A DNA stretch of 56,376 nt from Hydrogenophaga sp. (GCA_018993155.1 JAGKSX010000018.1:1-56376); one strand, 5' to 3'. Counted from the first letter of the stretch, positions 24,785-33,690 are shown. A program made the numbers and translations. The notes: generated by a model not told the origin, from the letters alone.

Positions 24785-26088
24785 TTGCCGAGCGCCTCAA
24801 GTCCGTTGAACTCACCGACGTGCCGGTCTCCGTTCCCACGGGGCGGCTGGTGGGCGTGGCGGGCATGCTGCTGCACGTCAAGGGCTGCCAGCTTCGCATC
24901 GGCCAGCGCTGCCGCATCGAAGCCGGACCGGGCGAGTGGGTCGAGGCGCAGGTGGTGGGCTTTCGCGACGAGACCACCTCGGTCATGCCCTTCAAGAAAA
25001 CCGACGGTCTGAGCGCCGGCGCGCGGGTGCTGCCGATGGCGTCGGACAGCGAGCTGCTGATCGGCCCGTCCTGGCTGGGTCGCATCGTCAACGGCCTGGG
25101 CGAACCCATGGACGGACTGGGGCGCCTGGGCGGCGAGCACCGCCTGGGCAGCCAGCCCCCGCGCGTGGACCCCTTGCGCAAGCGGCCGGTGCACGAACCG
25201 CTGGATGTCGGCGTGCGCGCGATCAACGGCCTGCTCACCCTCGGCCGCGGCCAGCGCGTGGGCCTGATGGCCGGCAGCGGTGTGGGCAAGAGCGTGCTGC
25301 TCGGCCTGGTCACGCGCCAGACCGTGGCCGACGTGGTCGTGGTCGGGCTCATCGGTGAACGGGGCCGCGAGGTCCGGGAGTTCATCGACCTCTCCCTCGG
25401 CCCGGCCGGCCTGCGCCGTGCGGTGGTCGTGGTCGCGCCGGCCGACGAATCGCCACTGATGCGCCTGCGCGCCACCGAGCTCTGCCACTCCATCGCCGCG
25501 CACTACCGCGACCGGGGCCAGAACGTGTTGCTGCTGCTGGACTCGCTCACCCGGTACGCCATGGCGCAGCGCGAAGTCGCCCTCTCGCTCGGCGAGCCGC
25601 CGGCCACGCGCGGTTATCCGCCGTCCGTGTTCAGCGTGCTGCCGCAGCTGGTGGAAAGCGCGGGCAATGGGGAGGGCGAGGGCAGCATGTCCGCCATCTA
25701 CACCGTGCTGGCCGAAGGCGATGACCAGCAGGACCCGGTGGTGGACACCGCGCGCGCCATCCTGGACGGCCACATCGTGCTCTCGCGCGCCCTGGCCGAG
25801 CGCGGCCACTACCCGGCCATCGACATCGGCCAATCCATCAGCCGCTGCATGTCGCTGGTGGCCGGGCAGGCGCACATCGCCGCCGCGCGCTCCATGAAGG
25901 CGCTGCTGTCGAGCTACCAGCAGGTGCGCGACCTGCTGCCCATGGGCGCCTACGTGCCGGGCGCCGACCCGCAGGCCGACCGGGCCGTGAGCCTGTACCC
26001 GCGCATCGAGGCCTACCTGCACCAGGGCGTCAAGGAGAGCGCGCCCCTGACCGACTGCCTGCGCGACCTGAGCGAGCTGATGGCATGA
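24781..26088 (+). CDS. fliI: Flagellum-specific ATPase FliI
   Basis: The 435-residue protein is an F1-beta-like type III export ATPase. Walker A is AGSGVGKS (164–171), Walker B is VLLLLDSLTRYA, and the type III ATPase signature PPATRGYPPSVFSVLPQL is present. It energises unfolding and entry of flagellar export substrates with FliH and FliJ. The ATG at 24781 overlaps the fliH stop and gives the usual N-terminus. Confidence 0.97.
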   Translation: MIAERLKSVELTDVPVSVPTGRLVGVAGMLLHVKGCQLRIGQRCRIEAGPGEWVEAQVVGFRDETTSVMPFKKTDGLSAGARVLPMASDSELLIGPSWLGRIVNGLGEPMDGLGRLGGEHRLGSQPPRVDPLRKRPVHEPLDVGVRAINGLLTLGRGQRVGLMAGSGVGKSVLLGLVTRQTVADVVVVGLIGERGREVREFIDLSLGPAGLRRAVVVVAPADESPLMRLRATELCHSIAAHYRDRGQNVLLLLDSLTRYAMAQREVALSLGEPPATRGYPPSVFSVLPQLVESAGNGEGEGSMSAIYTVLAEGDDQQDPVVDTARAILDGHIVLSRALAERGHYPAIDIGQSISRCMSLVAGQAHIAAARSMKALLSSYQQVRDLLPMGAYVPGADPQADRAVSLYPRIEAYLHQGVKESAPLTDCLRDLSELMA

Positions 26089-26522
26089 ACCCGCCCACCT
26101 ACCTCGTCACCCTCGGCCACCTGGTCACCGCGCGCGAGCGCGAGCAGGAGCGCATCGGCGCCGAGCTGAGCCGCCAGCAGTCGGTGCGCGAGCGCATGCA
26201 GCGCAGCGTGGATCGGCTGCACGCCATCTGCGACGCCGCCGGGCCCTCGGGCGCCCAGCCCTTCCTGCTGGCCGCGAACTGCGCGGCCTACAAGCAGTCG
26301 GTGATGGGCCTGGCGCAGGAGCAGCAGCGCAGCCTGGAGCGCCACAGCGCCGAGGTGGAGGCTACCCGCGTGGCCCTGCACGCCGCCTTTCGCCAGCGCG
26401 AAGGTGTGGCCCAGGTGCTGCACAAGCGCGAGAGCGAATGGCGCCTGGCCGGCGAAGTGCGGGCGCGAAAACAGCTCGACGACGTGGCCCTGACCGTCTG
26501 GCGCCGGACCACCCCGCGATGA
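26085..26522 (+). CDS. fliJ: Flagellar export protein FliJ
   Basis: The 145-residue protein is almost entirely helical and rich in Arg, Glu and Gln, as expected for the FliJ coiled-coil (gamma-subunit-like) component of the export ATPase. Sequence conservation in the family is low, so the call relies on length, coiled-coil character and position after fliI. It overlaps fliI by 4 bp. An 89-bp gap follows, with an inverted repeat CCCGGT (26557–26562)/ACCGGG (26569–26574). Confidence 0.88.
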   Translation: MNPPTYLVTLGHLVTAREREQERIGAELSRQQSVRERMQRSVDRLHAICDAAGPSGAQPFLLAANCAAYKQSVMGLAQEQQRSLERHSAEVEATRVALHAAFRQREGVAQVLHKRESEWRLAGEVRARKQLDDVALTVWRRTTPR

Positions 26523-26556
26523 AAAAAAACCGCCACCCCCTTCAAAAACCGCTGCT

Positions 26557-26574
26557 CCCGGTCGCCTTACCGGG
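26557..26574. promoter_or_regulatory. Inverted repeat between fliJ and fliD
   Basis: CCCGGT (26557–26562) and ACCGGG (26569–26574) form a perfect 6-bp stem with a 6-nt loop in the 89-bp gap separating the export-apparatus operon from the cap/sigma-factor operon. It may be an operator or weak terminator; no T-run follows immediately. Confidence 0.35.
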
Positions 26575-26611
26575 CATGGGCGGGGCTTTTCCTGCCTGAT
26601 CAGGAGCAACC

Positions 26612-27973
26612 ATGGACATCAACCCGACCCAGATGGCGACCCAGCTCGCCACCATCTACACGCAGGGCACGCAGGACATCATCACGCGCGACAGCAAGAG
26701 CGCCGATGCCACCAACGCGGGCTACACCCGCCTGCGCTCGGCCCTCTCGGCGTTCAACACCGCGATGGACGCGCTCTCGGGCAAGAAGGGCCTGGTCAAG
26801 AACAGCGTGAGCTTCGCCGGCAGTTCGGGCGCCACCGGCACGGCCTCGGCTTCGGCCCAGCCCGGCACCTACAGCTTCTTCGTCGAGGCCGTGGCCTCCA
26901 ACCACCAGATCGCCTTCGCCGACCTGCCCGCCGTGCCGGTGGCCACCGGTGGTCCGCTGGTGATCCAGCAGGCCGACGGCAGCAGCTTCAACGTCAACCT
27001 GCTGATGGCCGACGCCGATGGCAACGGCACCATCTCGCAGACCGAGATCGCGCGCGCCATCAACCAGGCCTCGGGCAACGCGGGCAAGGTGACGGCCCAG
27101 GTGGTCAACACCGGCAACGGCTCCCAGCTGATCCTCTCGTCCGGCGCCAGCGGCGAGGACGGCGCGATCACCGTCGACGCCAGCGGCCTGCCCGCCGGGG
27201 CGCTCAAGAACGCCCTGAGCGCCACGCCCAACGAGCTGGCGCAGGCGCGCGACGCGGTGGTGTGGCTGGGCGACCAGGGCACGGGCGTGCGCATCCAGCA
27301 GGCCAGCAACACCGTGACCGCCATCGACGGCGTGACCCTCAGCCTCACCCGCGCCATGTCCACGGGCGACGCCCCCGCCACGCTGACCGTGGCCGCCGAT
27401 GAGGCCGGCACCGCCGACAACGTGCGCAGTTTCGTGACCGCCTTCAACACCTTGCAAGGCGTCATCAACGACCTCACCAAGACCGACATCAACGCGGCCG
27501 CACGAGGCGTCTTCGCCAGCGACAGCAGCGTTCGCGCGCTGCGCACCCGACTCAACGACATCCTGCGCCAGGACTTTGGCGGCGTGCGCATGTCCGAGCT
27601 GGGCATCTCCACCGACCGTCAGGGCGCGCTCACCTTCGACGCGGCCAAGCTGAAGAAGACGCTGGACGTCAAGCCCGACGCGCTGGACAAGGCCTTCGGC
27701 TCGTCCAGCCTGTCGGCGCCCTCGGGCGTGTTGGGCTCGATGAACACCTACCTCAAGACCTGGCTCGACTCGGGCAACGGCCAGATCAAGCGCCGCCAGG
27801 ACTCGGTGCAGACCCTGCAGCGCGACATCACCCACCGCCAGGCGCGCCTGGACGAGCAGTTCGCGATGTCCTACGAGCGCTACCTGCTGCAGTTCACCCA
27901 ACTTCAATCCCTGATGGGTCAGCTCAACCAGACCTCGGGCATGTTCGGATCGTCCACCTCGGCCACCGCCTGA
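26612..27973 (+). CDS. fliD: Flagellar filament cap protein FliD (LafB type)
   Basis: The 453-residue protein has FliD N- and C-terminal helical domains around a variable centre. The N-terminus shows the family pattern of alternating helices ending in an FAGSSGATGTASASAQPGTY-type stretch. The C-terminus is a coiled coil (QTLQRDITHRQARLDEQF). It caps the growing filament and assists flagellin polymerisation outside the cell. A GGAG box precedes the ATG. The following genes fliS, fliT, fliK, fliL, fliA, motA and motB run in the order seen in lateral flagellar operons (lafBC…STU). Confidence 0.93.
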   Translation: MDINPTQMATQLATIYTQGTQDIITRDSKSADATNAGYTRLRSALSAFNTAMDALSGKKGLVKNSVSFAGSSGATGTASASAQPGTYSFFVEAVASNHQIAFADLPAVPVATGGPLVIQQADGSSFNVNLLMADADGNGTISQTEIARAINQASGNAGKVTAQVVNTGNGSQLILSSGASGEDGAITVDASGLPAGALKNALSATPNELAQARDAVVWLGDQGTGVRIQQASNTVTAIDGVTLSLTRAMSTGDAPATLTVAADEAGTADNVRSFVTAFNTLQGVINDLTKTDINAAARGVFASDSSVRALRTRLNDILRQDFGGVRMSELGISTDRQGALTFDAAKLKKTLDVKPDALDKAFGSSSLSAPSGVLGSMNTYLKTWLDSGNGQIKRRQDSVQTLQRDITHRQARLDEQFAMSYERYLLQFTQLQSLMGQLNQTSGMFGSSTSATA

Positions 27974-28016
27974 GGACCGACCGCACCGCCCGTCACCACC
28001 CCAGACGAGGACTTCC

Positions 28017-28403
28017 TTGACATACGACGCATACGAGAGCTACGCCCAGGTCGACCTGGGCGCCCAGACGGCACAGGCCTCGTCCGTGCAGCTGGTGCTC
28101 ATCCTGATGAACGGCCTGCAGGACGAGCTGGCGCGCGCGCGCGCCCACATCGAAGGCAGCCGCTTCGAGGCCAAGGCGCGCAGCCTCGACAAATGCGTCG
28201 GCATGCTCAATGGCCTGTCCAGTTCGCTGGACACGGACGCCGGTGGCGAGGTGGTCGCGCAGGTCGCGCAGGTTTACGACTACTGCGCCCGCCGCCTGCA
28301 CGAGGCCGGGGTCCGGCTCGACGTGGGCATGGTCGACGAAGTGGGCCGTCTGCTGCGCACGCTGCAGGAAGGCTGGGAAGGCATGCAGGCCCACCATGGA
28401 TAA
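28017..28403 (+). CDS. fliS: Flagellin export chaperone FliS (LafC type)
   Basis: The 128-residue protein has a four-helix FliS profile. It opens with YESYAQVDLGAQTAQASSVQLVLILMNGL, in two parts, then an RSLDKCVGMLNGLSSSLD helix and a GGEVVAQVAQVYDYCARRL stretch. FliS binds the flagellin C-terminus before export. The start codon is TTG at 28017, supported by a GAGGA box at 28007–28011 with 5-nt spacing. It overlaps fliT by 8 bp. Confidence 0.93.
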   Translation: MTYDAYESYAQVDLGAQTAQASSVQLVLILMNGLQDELARARAHIEGSRFEAKARSLDKCVGMLNGLSSSLDTDAGGEVVAQVAQVYDYCARRLHEAGVRLDVGMVDEVGRLLRTLQEGWEGMQAHHG

Positions 28404-28707
28404 GCGCCAGGCGTTCCTGGACCTGGCGGCGCGCCTGCGCCACGAGACGCAGGCCGCCGACTGGGCCGCGTTGGCCCGCACCGATCAACAGCTCGCCGCG
28501 CTGCTCGCCCGCCTGCCCGCCGTGGCGGCACTGAGCGCGCCGGAGCAGGCCGCGCACCACGCACTGCGGCAGGCGCACGAGGCCGCGCGCACCGCCTGCG
28601 CGCAGGCCCATGCCCAGGCCCACGAGCGCCTGCAGGCGCTGTGCGACCAGCGCACCGGCTGGACCGCCTACGCCCTGAGCACCGACCTGCAGGAGGCCTC
28701 GCCATGA
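28396..28707 (+). CDS. fliT: Putative flagellar chaperone FliT (LafD position)
   Basis: The 103-residue, all-helical protein lies between fliS and fliK, the position of FliT/LafD. Sequence conservation in FliT is low, so the assignment rests on size, helicity and context. FliT binds FliD, and in enterobacteria FlhDC, linking assembly to transcription. The ATG at 28396 lies inside fliS, and its stop overlaps the fliK start (ATGA). Confidence 0.72.
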   Translation: MDKRQAFLDLAARLRHETQAADWAALARTDQQLAALLARLPAVAALSAPEQAAHHALRQAHEAARTACAQAHAQAHERLQALCDQRTGWTAYALSTDLQEASP

Positions 28708-29753
28708 ACGCCGCATCCCCCATCCTCAACCTCGCCCCCGCCGTGCCGGCACCGATCGGTGCCGCGCCGGTCGCGCCGTCAGCCGATGGACAGGCCGCGC
28801 TGCCGGGCGATTTCGCCGACCTGCTGGCCGTGGGCGAAGGCGCGGAGCCCGTCGAGGACGCCGGCCCCACCTTTCCCACCGAGATCGGCCTGCTAGATGA
28901 AGAGCCGGCGGCCGATGACGGTGAGCAGGCGCGCGACGACGGCCCGGCCGAACCCACGGAGGCGATGCTGTCCGCCGCCCTGGCCAAGGTGCAGTGGACG
29001 GTGGGTGTGGAGCGCGCGCTGCAGCTGGCGCTGCGCTCCTCGCAGGCCGCACCCCCCGCGCCCGCCGCGCCGCCGCCGGGCGCCGCGCCCGTGGCCCTGT
29101 TCCCTACCAGCCCGGCACCCGCGACGTCCCTTGCGGCTGTGCCCGCGCCCGCCGATGCCGCCGTGTCCGACGCCTCGACGCCGTTGCCGGCGGCCGCACC
29201 GGCCGGGCAGGGCAGCACCACGGCCGATGCCGGCGCGCGCGCACCGCGCTTCGAACTGCCGCCGGTGCAGCCCGGTCCTGCCGCCGTGACCGCGCCGGCC
29301 GGGGGCGGCACGTTCGTGCTCGAAGGCGACAGCGTGCGCCTGCCCGCCGCCGAGCCCGACCTGTGGCAGCGCCCGCTGGCGCAGGCGCTGGGCGATCGGC
29401 TGCAGGTGCAGGCCTCGCAAGGCATCGAGCAGGCCCGCATCCGGCTGGAGCCGCCGGCCCTGGGCCGCATCGACATCGTGCTGCGCCAGGAGGCCGGCCA
29501 GCTGCAGGTGCAGCTCAGTGCGTCCCACCACGACGTGGTGCGCCAGCTGCAGGCCATGGGCGAAGGCCTGCGGCAGGAACTCACGCACAAGCAGGGCAGC
29601 CCCGTCACGGTGCAGGTGTTCGAAGACCGCGCGCTCGCCGACGGCCGCTCCTCGCACCGAGAACGCCAACACCCGCCGCAGCAGGAAGACCGGCCCGGCC
29701 AGGGCCTGCTGAGTGAATCGAAGGCCGACCGGCGCGCCTTCTCCCTGGCCTGA
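28704..29753 (+). CDS. fliK: Flagellar hook-length control protein FliK (LafE type)
   Basis: The 349-residue protein has a Pro/Ala-rich, probably disordered N-terminal half typical of the ruler. A conserved C-terminal domain follows (about 225–310), containing RIRLEPPALGRIDIVLR and QLQVQLSASHHDVVRQLQAM. FliK measures the hook and switches FlhB export specificity. An AGGAGG box at 28691–28696 precedes the ATG. A second gene with a FliK-like C-terminus lies at 46,940. Confidence 0.9.
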   Translation: MNAASPILNLAPAVPAPIGAAPVAPSADGQAALPGDFADLLAVGEGAEPVEDAGPTFPTEIGLLDEEPAADDGEQARDDGPAEPTEAMLSAALAKVQWTVGVERALQLALRSSQAAPPAPAAPPPGAAPVALFPTSPAPATSLAAVPAPADAAVSDASTPLPAAAPAGQGSTTADAGARAPRFELPPVQPGPAAVTAPAGGGTFVLEGDSVRLPAAEPDLWQRPLAQALGDRLQVQASQGIEQARIRLEPPALGRIDIVLRQEAGQLQVQLSASHHDVVRQLQAMGEGLRQELTHKQGSPVTVQVFEDRALADGRSSHRERQHPPQQEDRPGQGLLSESKADRRAFSLA

Positions 29754-29788
29754 AGCGCCACCGACCGACCGCCACCGAGCCTGCCCGC

Positions 29789-30241
29789 ATGAAAAAAGTC
29801 AAACTGATCTCCCTCGTCGTCGGCGTCGCGCTGCTCACCGCCGTGGGCGGCGGCGCGGCGGCCTACTGGCTGCTGCGCCCGGCCAAGCCGGCCGTGGCCG
29901 GCGCCCCGGCGCCCGACAAGCGCGAGTACCGCTACGTCACGCTGGACAAGGTCATCGTGATGCTGCGTGGGCGCGAAGGCGGCCCGCTGACCAACTACCT
30001 CGCGGTGGACCTGGTGTTCAAGACCCCCGTGGCCGACGAGGCGCAGACCAAGCAGCAACTGCCCAAGCTGCGCTCGATCGCGGTCCGCTCGCTCTCCGAG
30101 TTCACGCTCGAACAGGCCGGCATGCTCACCATCCCCGCGCTTTCCGACCATGTGCAGAAGGCCTACGTCGAGAGCTTCAAGTCCGAGGCGCGGGCCATGC
30201 CCTTCGGTGAAGTGATGATCGGCAAGCTCATCATCGAGTGA
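29789..30241 (+). CDS. fliL: Flagellar basal-body protein FliL (LafF type)
   Basis: The 150-residue protein has one N-terminal transmembrane helix (about 5–28, LISLVVGVALLTAVGGGAAA) and a periplasmic FliL domain (YVTLDKVIVML, LAVDLVFK and a terminal FGEVMIGKLIIE). FliL surrounds stators and supports torque. Its stop overlaps the GTG start of fliA by 4 bp. Confidence 0.92.
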   Translation: MKKVKLISLVVGVALLTAVGGGAAAYWLLRPAKPAVAGAPAPDKREYRYVTLDKVIVMLRGREGGPLTNYLAVDLVFKTPVADEAQTKQQLPKLRSIAVRSLSEFTLEQAGMLTIPALSDHVQKAYVESFKSEARAMPFGEVMIGKLIIE

Positions 30242-30963
30242 GCGACGGCATGTACGGCGGTTACACCGAGATGGCCAGCGTGGCCGCGGCCGAGCTCGGC
30301 GCGGCGGACGAGCAGAAGCACCTGCTGGCGTTCACGCCGCTGGTGCGGCGCACCGTGCGCCAGCTCAGCTCGCAGGTCGGTGGCACCATGGACCGCGACG
30401 ACATGATGCAGATCGGCCTCATGGGCCTGCTCGAGGCCCTGCGCCGCTACGGCGAGCCCGACGACCGTTTTCCCGCCTTCGCCAGCCTGCGGGTGCGCGG
30501 CGCCATCCTGGACGAGCTGCGCCGCCAGGACTGGCGGCCGCGCTCGGTGCGCCAGGAGAGCTTTCGCCTCAAGACCGAGGTGCGCGAACTCACGAAGCGC
30601 ATCGGGCGCGAACCCACCGAAGCCGAGGTGCTGGCCGGGCTGGACATCAGCCCCGAGGCCTACCTGGCCTACCAGCAGGACAGCAACGCCGAAACCCTGG
30701 CCAGCTTCGACGACATGTTCGACGCGCTCTCCAACGAGGCCTCCGCCCAGCGCTCGCCGGAGGCCGAACTGGTGCTCAAACGAAGCCTACAGCAGGCTTT
30801 GGGCACGTTGAGCGAGCGTGAACAGCGCGTGATTCAGCTCTACTACGAATACGAACTGAGCCTCAAGGAGATCGCGGCGGTGCTGGGCTTGACCGAAGCC
30901 CGCATCTGCCAGATCAACAAGGCCGCCCTGCAGAAGATGAAAACCGTCCTGCAGACCGACTGA
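30238..30963 (+). CDS. fliA: RNA polymerase sigma factor FliA (sigma-28, LafS type)
   Basis: The 241-residue protein has sigma region 2 (DRDDMMQIGLMGLLEALRRY, with FPAFASLRVRGAILDELRRQ), region 3, and region 4 with a helix-turn-helix (LSLKEIAAVLGLTEARICQI). It directs late flagellar and chemotaxis genes; a good target is seen upstream of the chemoreceptor gene at 54.8 kb. The GTG at 30238 overlaps fliL; an ATG at 30250 is the alternative. FlgM, its anti-sigma factor, is encoded 2 kb downstream. The stop codon lies within an 8-bp tandem repeat. Confidence 0.95.
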   Translation: MSDGMYGGYTEMASVAAAELGAADEQKHLLAFTPLVRRTVRQLSSQVGGTMDRDDMMQIGLMGLLEALRRYGEPDDRFPAFASLRVRGAILDELRRQDWRPRSVRQESFRLKTEVRELTKRIGREPTEAEVLAGLDISPEAYLAYQQDSNAETLASFDDMFDALSNEASAQRSPEAELVLKRSLQQALGTLSEREQRVIQLYYEYELSLKEIAAVLGLTEARICQINKAALQKMKTVLQTD

Positions 30964-30983
30964 CCGACTGACCGACTGACCGA
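30955..30983. repeat. 8-bp short tandem repeat at the fliA–motA junction
   Basis: ACCGACTG is repeated 3.6 times (30955–30983), starting in the last sense codons of fliA and running into the gap before motA. The fliA stop TGA (30961–30963) falls in the first unit, so copy-number change would alter the fliA–motA spacing rather than the FliA protein. The unit length makes slipped-strand variation plausible. Confidence 0.9.
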
Positions 30984-31001
30984 TTTTTCAAAGCCCCAGC
31001 C

Positions 31002-31922
31002 ATGCAACTCTTCGTCGGCGCCCTTGTCATCCTCCTCACCGTCTTCGGCGGCTTCCTGCTGGGCGGCGGAGACCTCGCGGTGGTCTGGGAACCGGTGGAA
31101 CTGCTGATCATCGGCGGCGCCGGCCTGGGCGCCATCATCGTCGGCAACCCGCGGCACGTGCTCAGCGAGATGGGCATCCAGCTGCGCAAGCTGGTCGGCT
31201 CGCGCAAGCAGGGCGAGGAGTTCCAGCGCCAGCTGCTGCTGCTCATGTACGAGCTGCTGCAGACCGCCGCCGGCGGCATCAAGGCCCTGGACGCCCACGT
31301 GGAAGAGCCGCACAAGAGCGCGATCTTCATGAAGTACCCGCTGGTGCTCGACGAACCCAAGCTGCTGCACTTCATCGTCGACAACTTCCGCCTGATGGCC
31401 ATCGGCAAGATCAACGCCCATGAGCTGGAGGGCGTGCTGGAGCAGGAGCTCGAGACCATCCACGAGGAACTGAACCAGCCGGCCAAGTCGCTGCACAAGA
31501 TCGCCGAGGCCATGCCCGGCTTCGGCATCCTGGCCGCCGTGCTGGGCATCGTGATGGCGATGAACTCGGTGGGCGCCGGTGCCGGCGCGGGTGAGATCGC
31601 GGCCAAGGTGGCCGCGGCCATGGTCGGCACCTTCATCGGCATCTTCCTGTGCTACGCCGTGCTCGACCCCATCAGCAACATGATGAAGCAGCTGGTGAAG
31701 GAAGAGATGTCGCACATGGAAGCCGTCAAGGTGGTGCTGGTCACCCATGTGTCGGGCAAGGTCGCGCTGCTGGCCATCGACGCCGGGCGCCGCCTGGTGC
31801 AACTGAACATCAAGCCCAGCTTCTCCAAGCTGGAGTCCTGGATCAACGCGCTGGAGGGCCGCGAAGAGGAACCCCGGCAGCAGTTCAACCGCCGCGCGGG
31901 GGATCGCCGTGTCCAAGCTTGA
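31002..31922 (+). CDS. motA: Flagellar motor stator protein MotA (LafT type)
   Basis: The 306-residue protein has four membrane segments in the MotA arrangement. The C-terminal pair contains the conserved PGFGILAAVLGIVMAM stretch and VGTFIGIFLCYAVLDPIS. The family uses a cytoplasmic loop of charged residues to contact FliG. With MotB it conducts ions to power rotation. It lies in the lateral lafT position after fliA and overlaps motB by 14 bp. Confidence 0.96.
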   Translation: MQLFVGALVILLTVFGGFLLGGGDLAVVWEPVELLIIGGAGLGAIIVGNPRHVLSEMGIQLRKLVGSRKQGEEFQRQLLLLMYELLQTAAGGIKALDAHVEEPHKSAIFMKYPLVLDEPKLLHFIVDNFRLMAIGKINAHELEGVLEQELETIHEELNQPAKSLHKIAEAMPGFGILAAVLGIVMAMNSVGAGAGAGEIAAKVAAAMVGTFIGIFLCYAVLDPISNMMKQLVKEEMSHMEAVKVVLVTHVSGKVALLAIDAGRRLVQLNIKPSFSKLESWINALEGREEEPRQQFNRRAGDRRVQA

Positions 31923-32931
31923 CCACGCCACCATCGTCAAGCGCGCCTCGCGGCGCCACGACGAAGAGGCGCACGGCGGGGCCTGGAAGGTGGCCTTCGC
32001 CGATTTCGTGCTCGCGCTCATGTGCCTGTTCATGGTGCTGTGGGTGCTCGCCGCGCGCGACAAGGAAGAGCTCAGCGGCCTGATGTCCGCCAGCGGAGGG
32101 CACGTGGTCAACGAAGGGCGCGGCCCCCGCGTCGAAACCGTGGGTGGTCCGCGCGGCAGCCTGATCGAGCGTTTTCCCATGCCGGCCCGCGGGTCGGGTG
32201 GTGGCCCGATGGCGGGCGAGCAGGTGGGCGAGGTGCAGCCGCGCGAACCGGGCCAGCGCGTGCGCTACGAAACGCCCGCGCAGCTGCAGGACCTGGCCGA
32301 GCTGCTCAAGCTGATGAGCGAGCAAGCGGGCCTGCAGGCCAACCTGCAGACCATCGTCACGCCCTACGGGCTGCGCATCATGCTGCACGACACCGACCGC
32401 GAAGGCATGTTCCAGCTCGGCAGCGCGACGCCCGGCGCGAAATTCAAGGACATGCTGCGGCGCATGGGCCCGCTGTTCGCGAAGATCGAGAACAGCATGC
32501 TCATCGTCGGCCACACCGACGCCAGGCCCTATGCCGGCGCGGGCCCGCACACCGCATCGAACTGGACGCTGTCGAGCGAGCGCGCCGCCGCCGCGCGCGC
32601 ACACCTGATGGATGGTGGCATGCCCGCGCGCAACGTGTTGCAGGTGGTCGGCATGGCCGATCGTGCGCCCTTCGAAACCGGGGACGCCCACGCCAGCGTG
32701 AACCGGCGCATCGAATTGCTCGTGCTCACCGAAGGCCAGAGCGGGGCCATCGCCGCCATGTTCGGCGCGCCCACGGACCAGCACCCGCTGGTGCCCGGCG
32801 TGCAGACCGAGATGCCCAGCCTGGACGTGCTCGCGGCGCTGCGCGCCTCTCTGCTCAAGGCCAGCCAGGGCATCCCCGGCCTGCAGCAGGTGATGGACCG
32901 CGGCGCCAGCCACCCCCCCGTCACCCCATGA
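31909..32931 (+). CDS. motB: Flagellar motor stator protein MotB (LafU type)
   Basis: The 340-residue protein has a single N-terminal membrane segment with the essential ion-binding Asp32 (AFADFVLALMCLFMVLW). A periplasmic OmpA/MotB peptidoglycan-binding domain follows (about 160–265, IVGHTDARPY, NRRIELLVL). It anchors the stator to peptidoglycan. The start is GTG at 31909 within motA. The last bases form an ATGA with a 19-codon ORF that leads to flgM. Confidence 0.95.
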   Translation: MSKLDHATIVKRASRRHDEEAHGGAWKVAFADFVLALMCLFMVLWVLAARDKEELSGLMSASGGHVVNEGRGPRVETVGGPRGSLIERFPMPARGSGGGPMAGEQVGEVQPREPGQRVRYETPAQLQDLAELLKLMSEQAGLQANLQTIVTPYGLRIMLHDTDREGMFQLGSATPGAKFKDMLRRMGPLFAKIENSMLIVGHTDARPYAGAGPHTASNWTLSSERAAAARAHLMDGGMPARNVLQVVGMADRAPFETGDAHASVNRRIELLVLTEGQSGAIAAMFGAPTDQHPLVPGVQTEMPSLDVLAALRASLLKASQGIPGLQQVMDRGASHPPVTP

Positions 32932-32983
32932 ACGCCCTTCAGGCCGCAGGCGAATGCAAACCCGACGAACGCGAGGAGATCGC

Positions 32984-33268
32984 ATGAGAATTTCCGGCAA
33001 CCCCGGCACCGAGCCCGCCGCCGCAGCGCGCGCCGCCGACGCGCCCCGCACCGACGCGGCCAGCGCCGGCGCGCCCTCGCTGGCCACCGCGCCGGCCGCG
33101 CTGGCCTCGGGCGTCATGCAGCCCGCCATGGACGCGCTGCGCGCCCTGTCGGACGTGGACACAGCCCGCGTCGCCGAGATCCGCGAAGCCCTGGCGCGCG
33201 GCGAGATCCGCTTCGACGCCGGCAAGCTCGCCAGCCTCATCACGCGTTACCACGGGAGCCGGCCGTGA
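32984..33268 (+). CDS. flgM: Anti-sigma-28 factor FlgM
   Basis: The 94-residue protein has the FlgM C-terminal pattern VDTARVAEIREALARGEIRF (in part) and DAGKLASLITRYH, after an Ala/Pro-rich, likely unfolded N-terminus. It holds FliA inactive until exported through the finished hook. A strong GAGGAG box precedes the ATG. It overlaps flgN by 4 bp (GTGA). Confidence 0.9.
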   Translation: MRISGNPGTEPAAAARAADAPRTDAASAGAPSLATAPAALASGVMQPAMDALRALSDVDTARVAEIREALARGEIRFDAGKLASLITRYHGSRP

Positions 33269-33690
33269 GCGTGCGGCGCGAGTGCGTGGCCTTCCTGGAG
33301 CTGGTGCGCGAAGACCAGACCGACTTCCAGGCCATGCGCGACCTGCTGCAGGCGCAGTTCGACGCCGCGCTGCGCCACGACCCGGTGCGCGTGGCGACCG
33401 TCTGCGAATCCATTTCGGCGCTGACCGAGCGCATCACCCAGCGCGGCCAAGAGCGCCTCGCACTGGCGCGGCGCATCAGCGGCACCCAGGGCGATGCCGC
33501 TTACGAAATGGTGCAGGCCGTGCTGCCCTTGGGCGTGCGCGCCACCGTGAAGCAGTGGTACACCGACCTGCAGGCGATGGTGGCCGAGTGCCAGCGGCTC
33601 AACACCCGCAACTGCGACCTGCTGATGGGCCAGCACGAAATCATGCAGCGCGTGCTCAACGACGAGGTGCACACCTATGCGCCTGCCTGA
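33265..33690 (+). CDS. flgN: Flagellar export chaperone FlgN
   Basis: The 141-residue helical protein follows flgM, the standard flgMN order. It matches FlgN-like features: a long N-terminal helix with many Glu/Asp/Arg residues and a C-terminal QRLNTRNCDLLMGQHEIMQR stretch, where FlgN proteins bind FlgK and FlgL. The start is GTG at 33265, coupled to the flgM stop. It overlaps the muramidase gene by 14 bp. Confidence 0.87.
   Translation: MSVRRECVAFLELVREDQTDFQAMRDLLQAQFDAALRHDPVRVATVCESISALTERITQRGQERLALARRISGTQGDAAYEMVQAVLPLGVRATVKQWYTDLQAMVAECQRLNTRNCDLLMGQHEIMQRVLNDEVHTYAPA

Noticed and set aside
26542-26568. Possible sigma-28 promoter before fliD (TCAA, 15 bp, GTCGCCTT)
   Set aside because: The −35 half and spacing fit, but the −10 half matches the consensus at only three of eight positions.
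30955-30983. CRISPR-like repeat
   Set aside because: The unit is 8 bp and tandem without spacers, so it is a short tandem repeat and not a CRISPR array.
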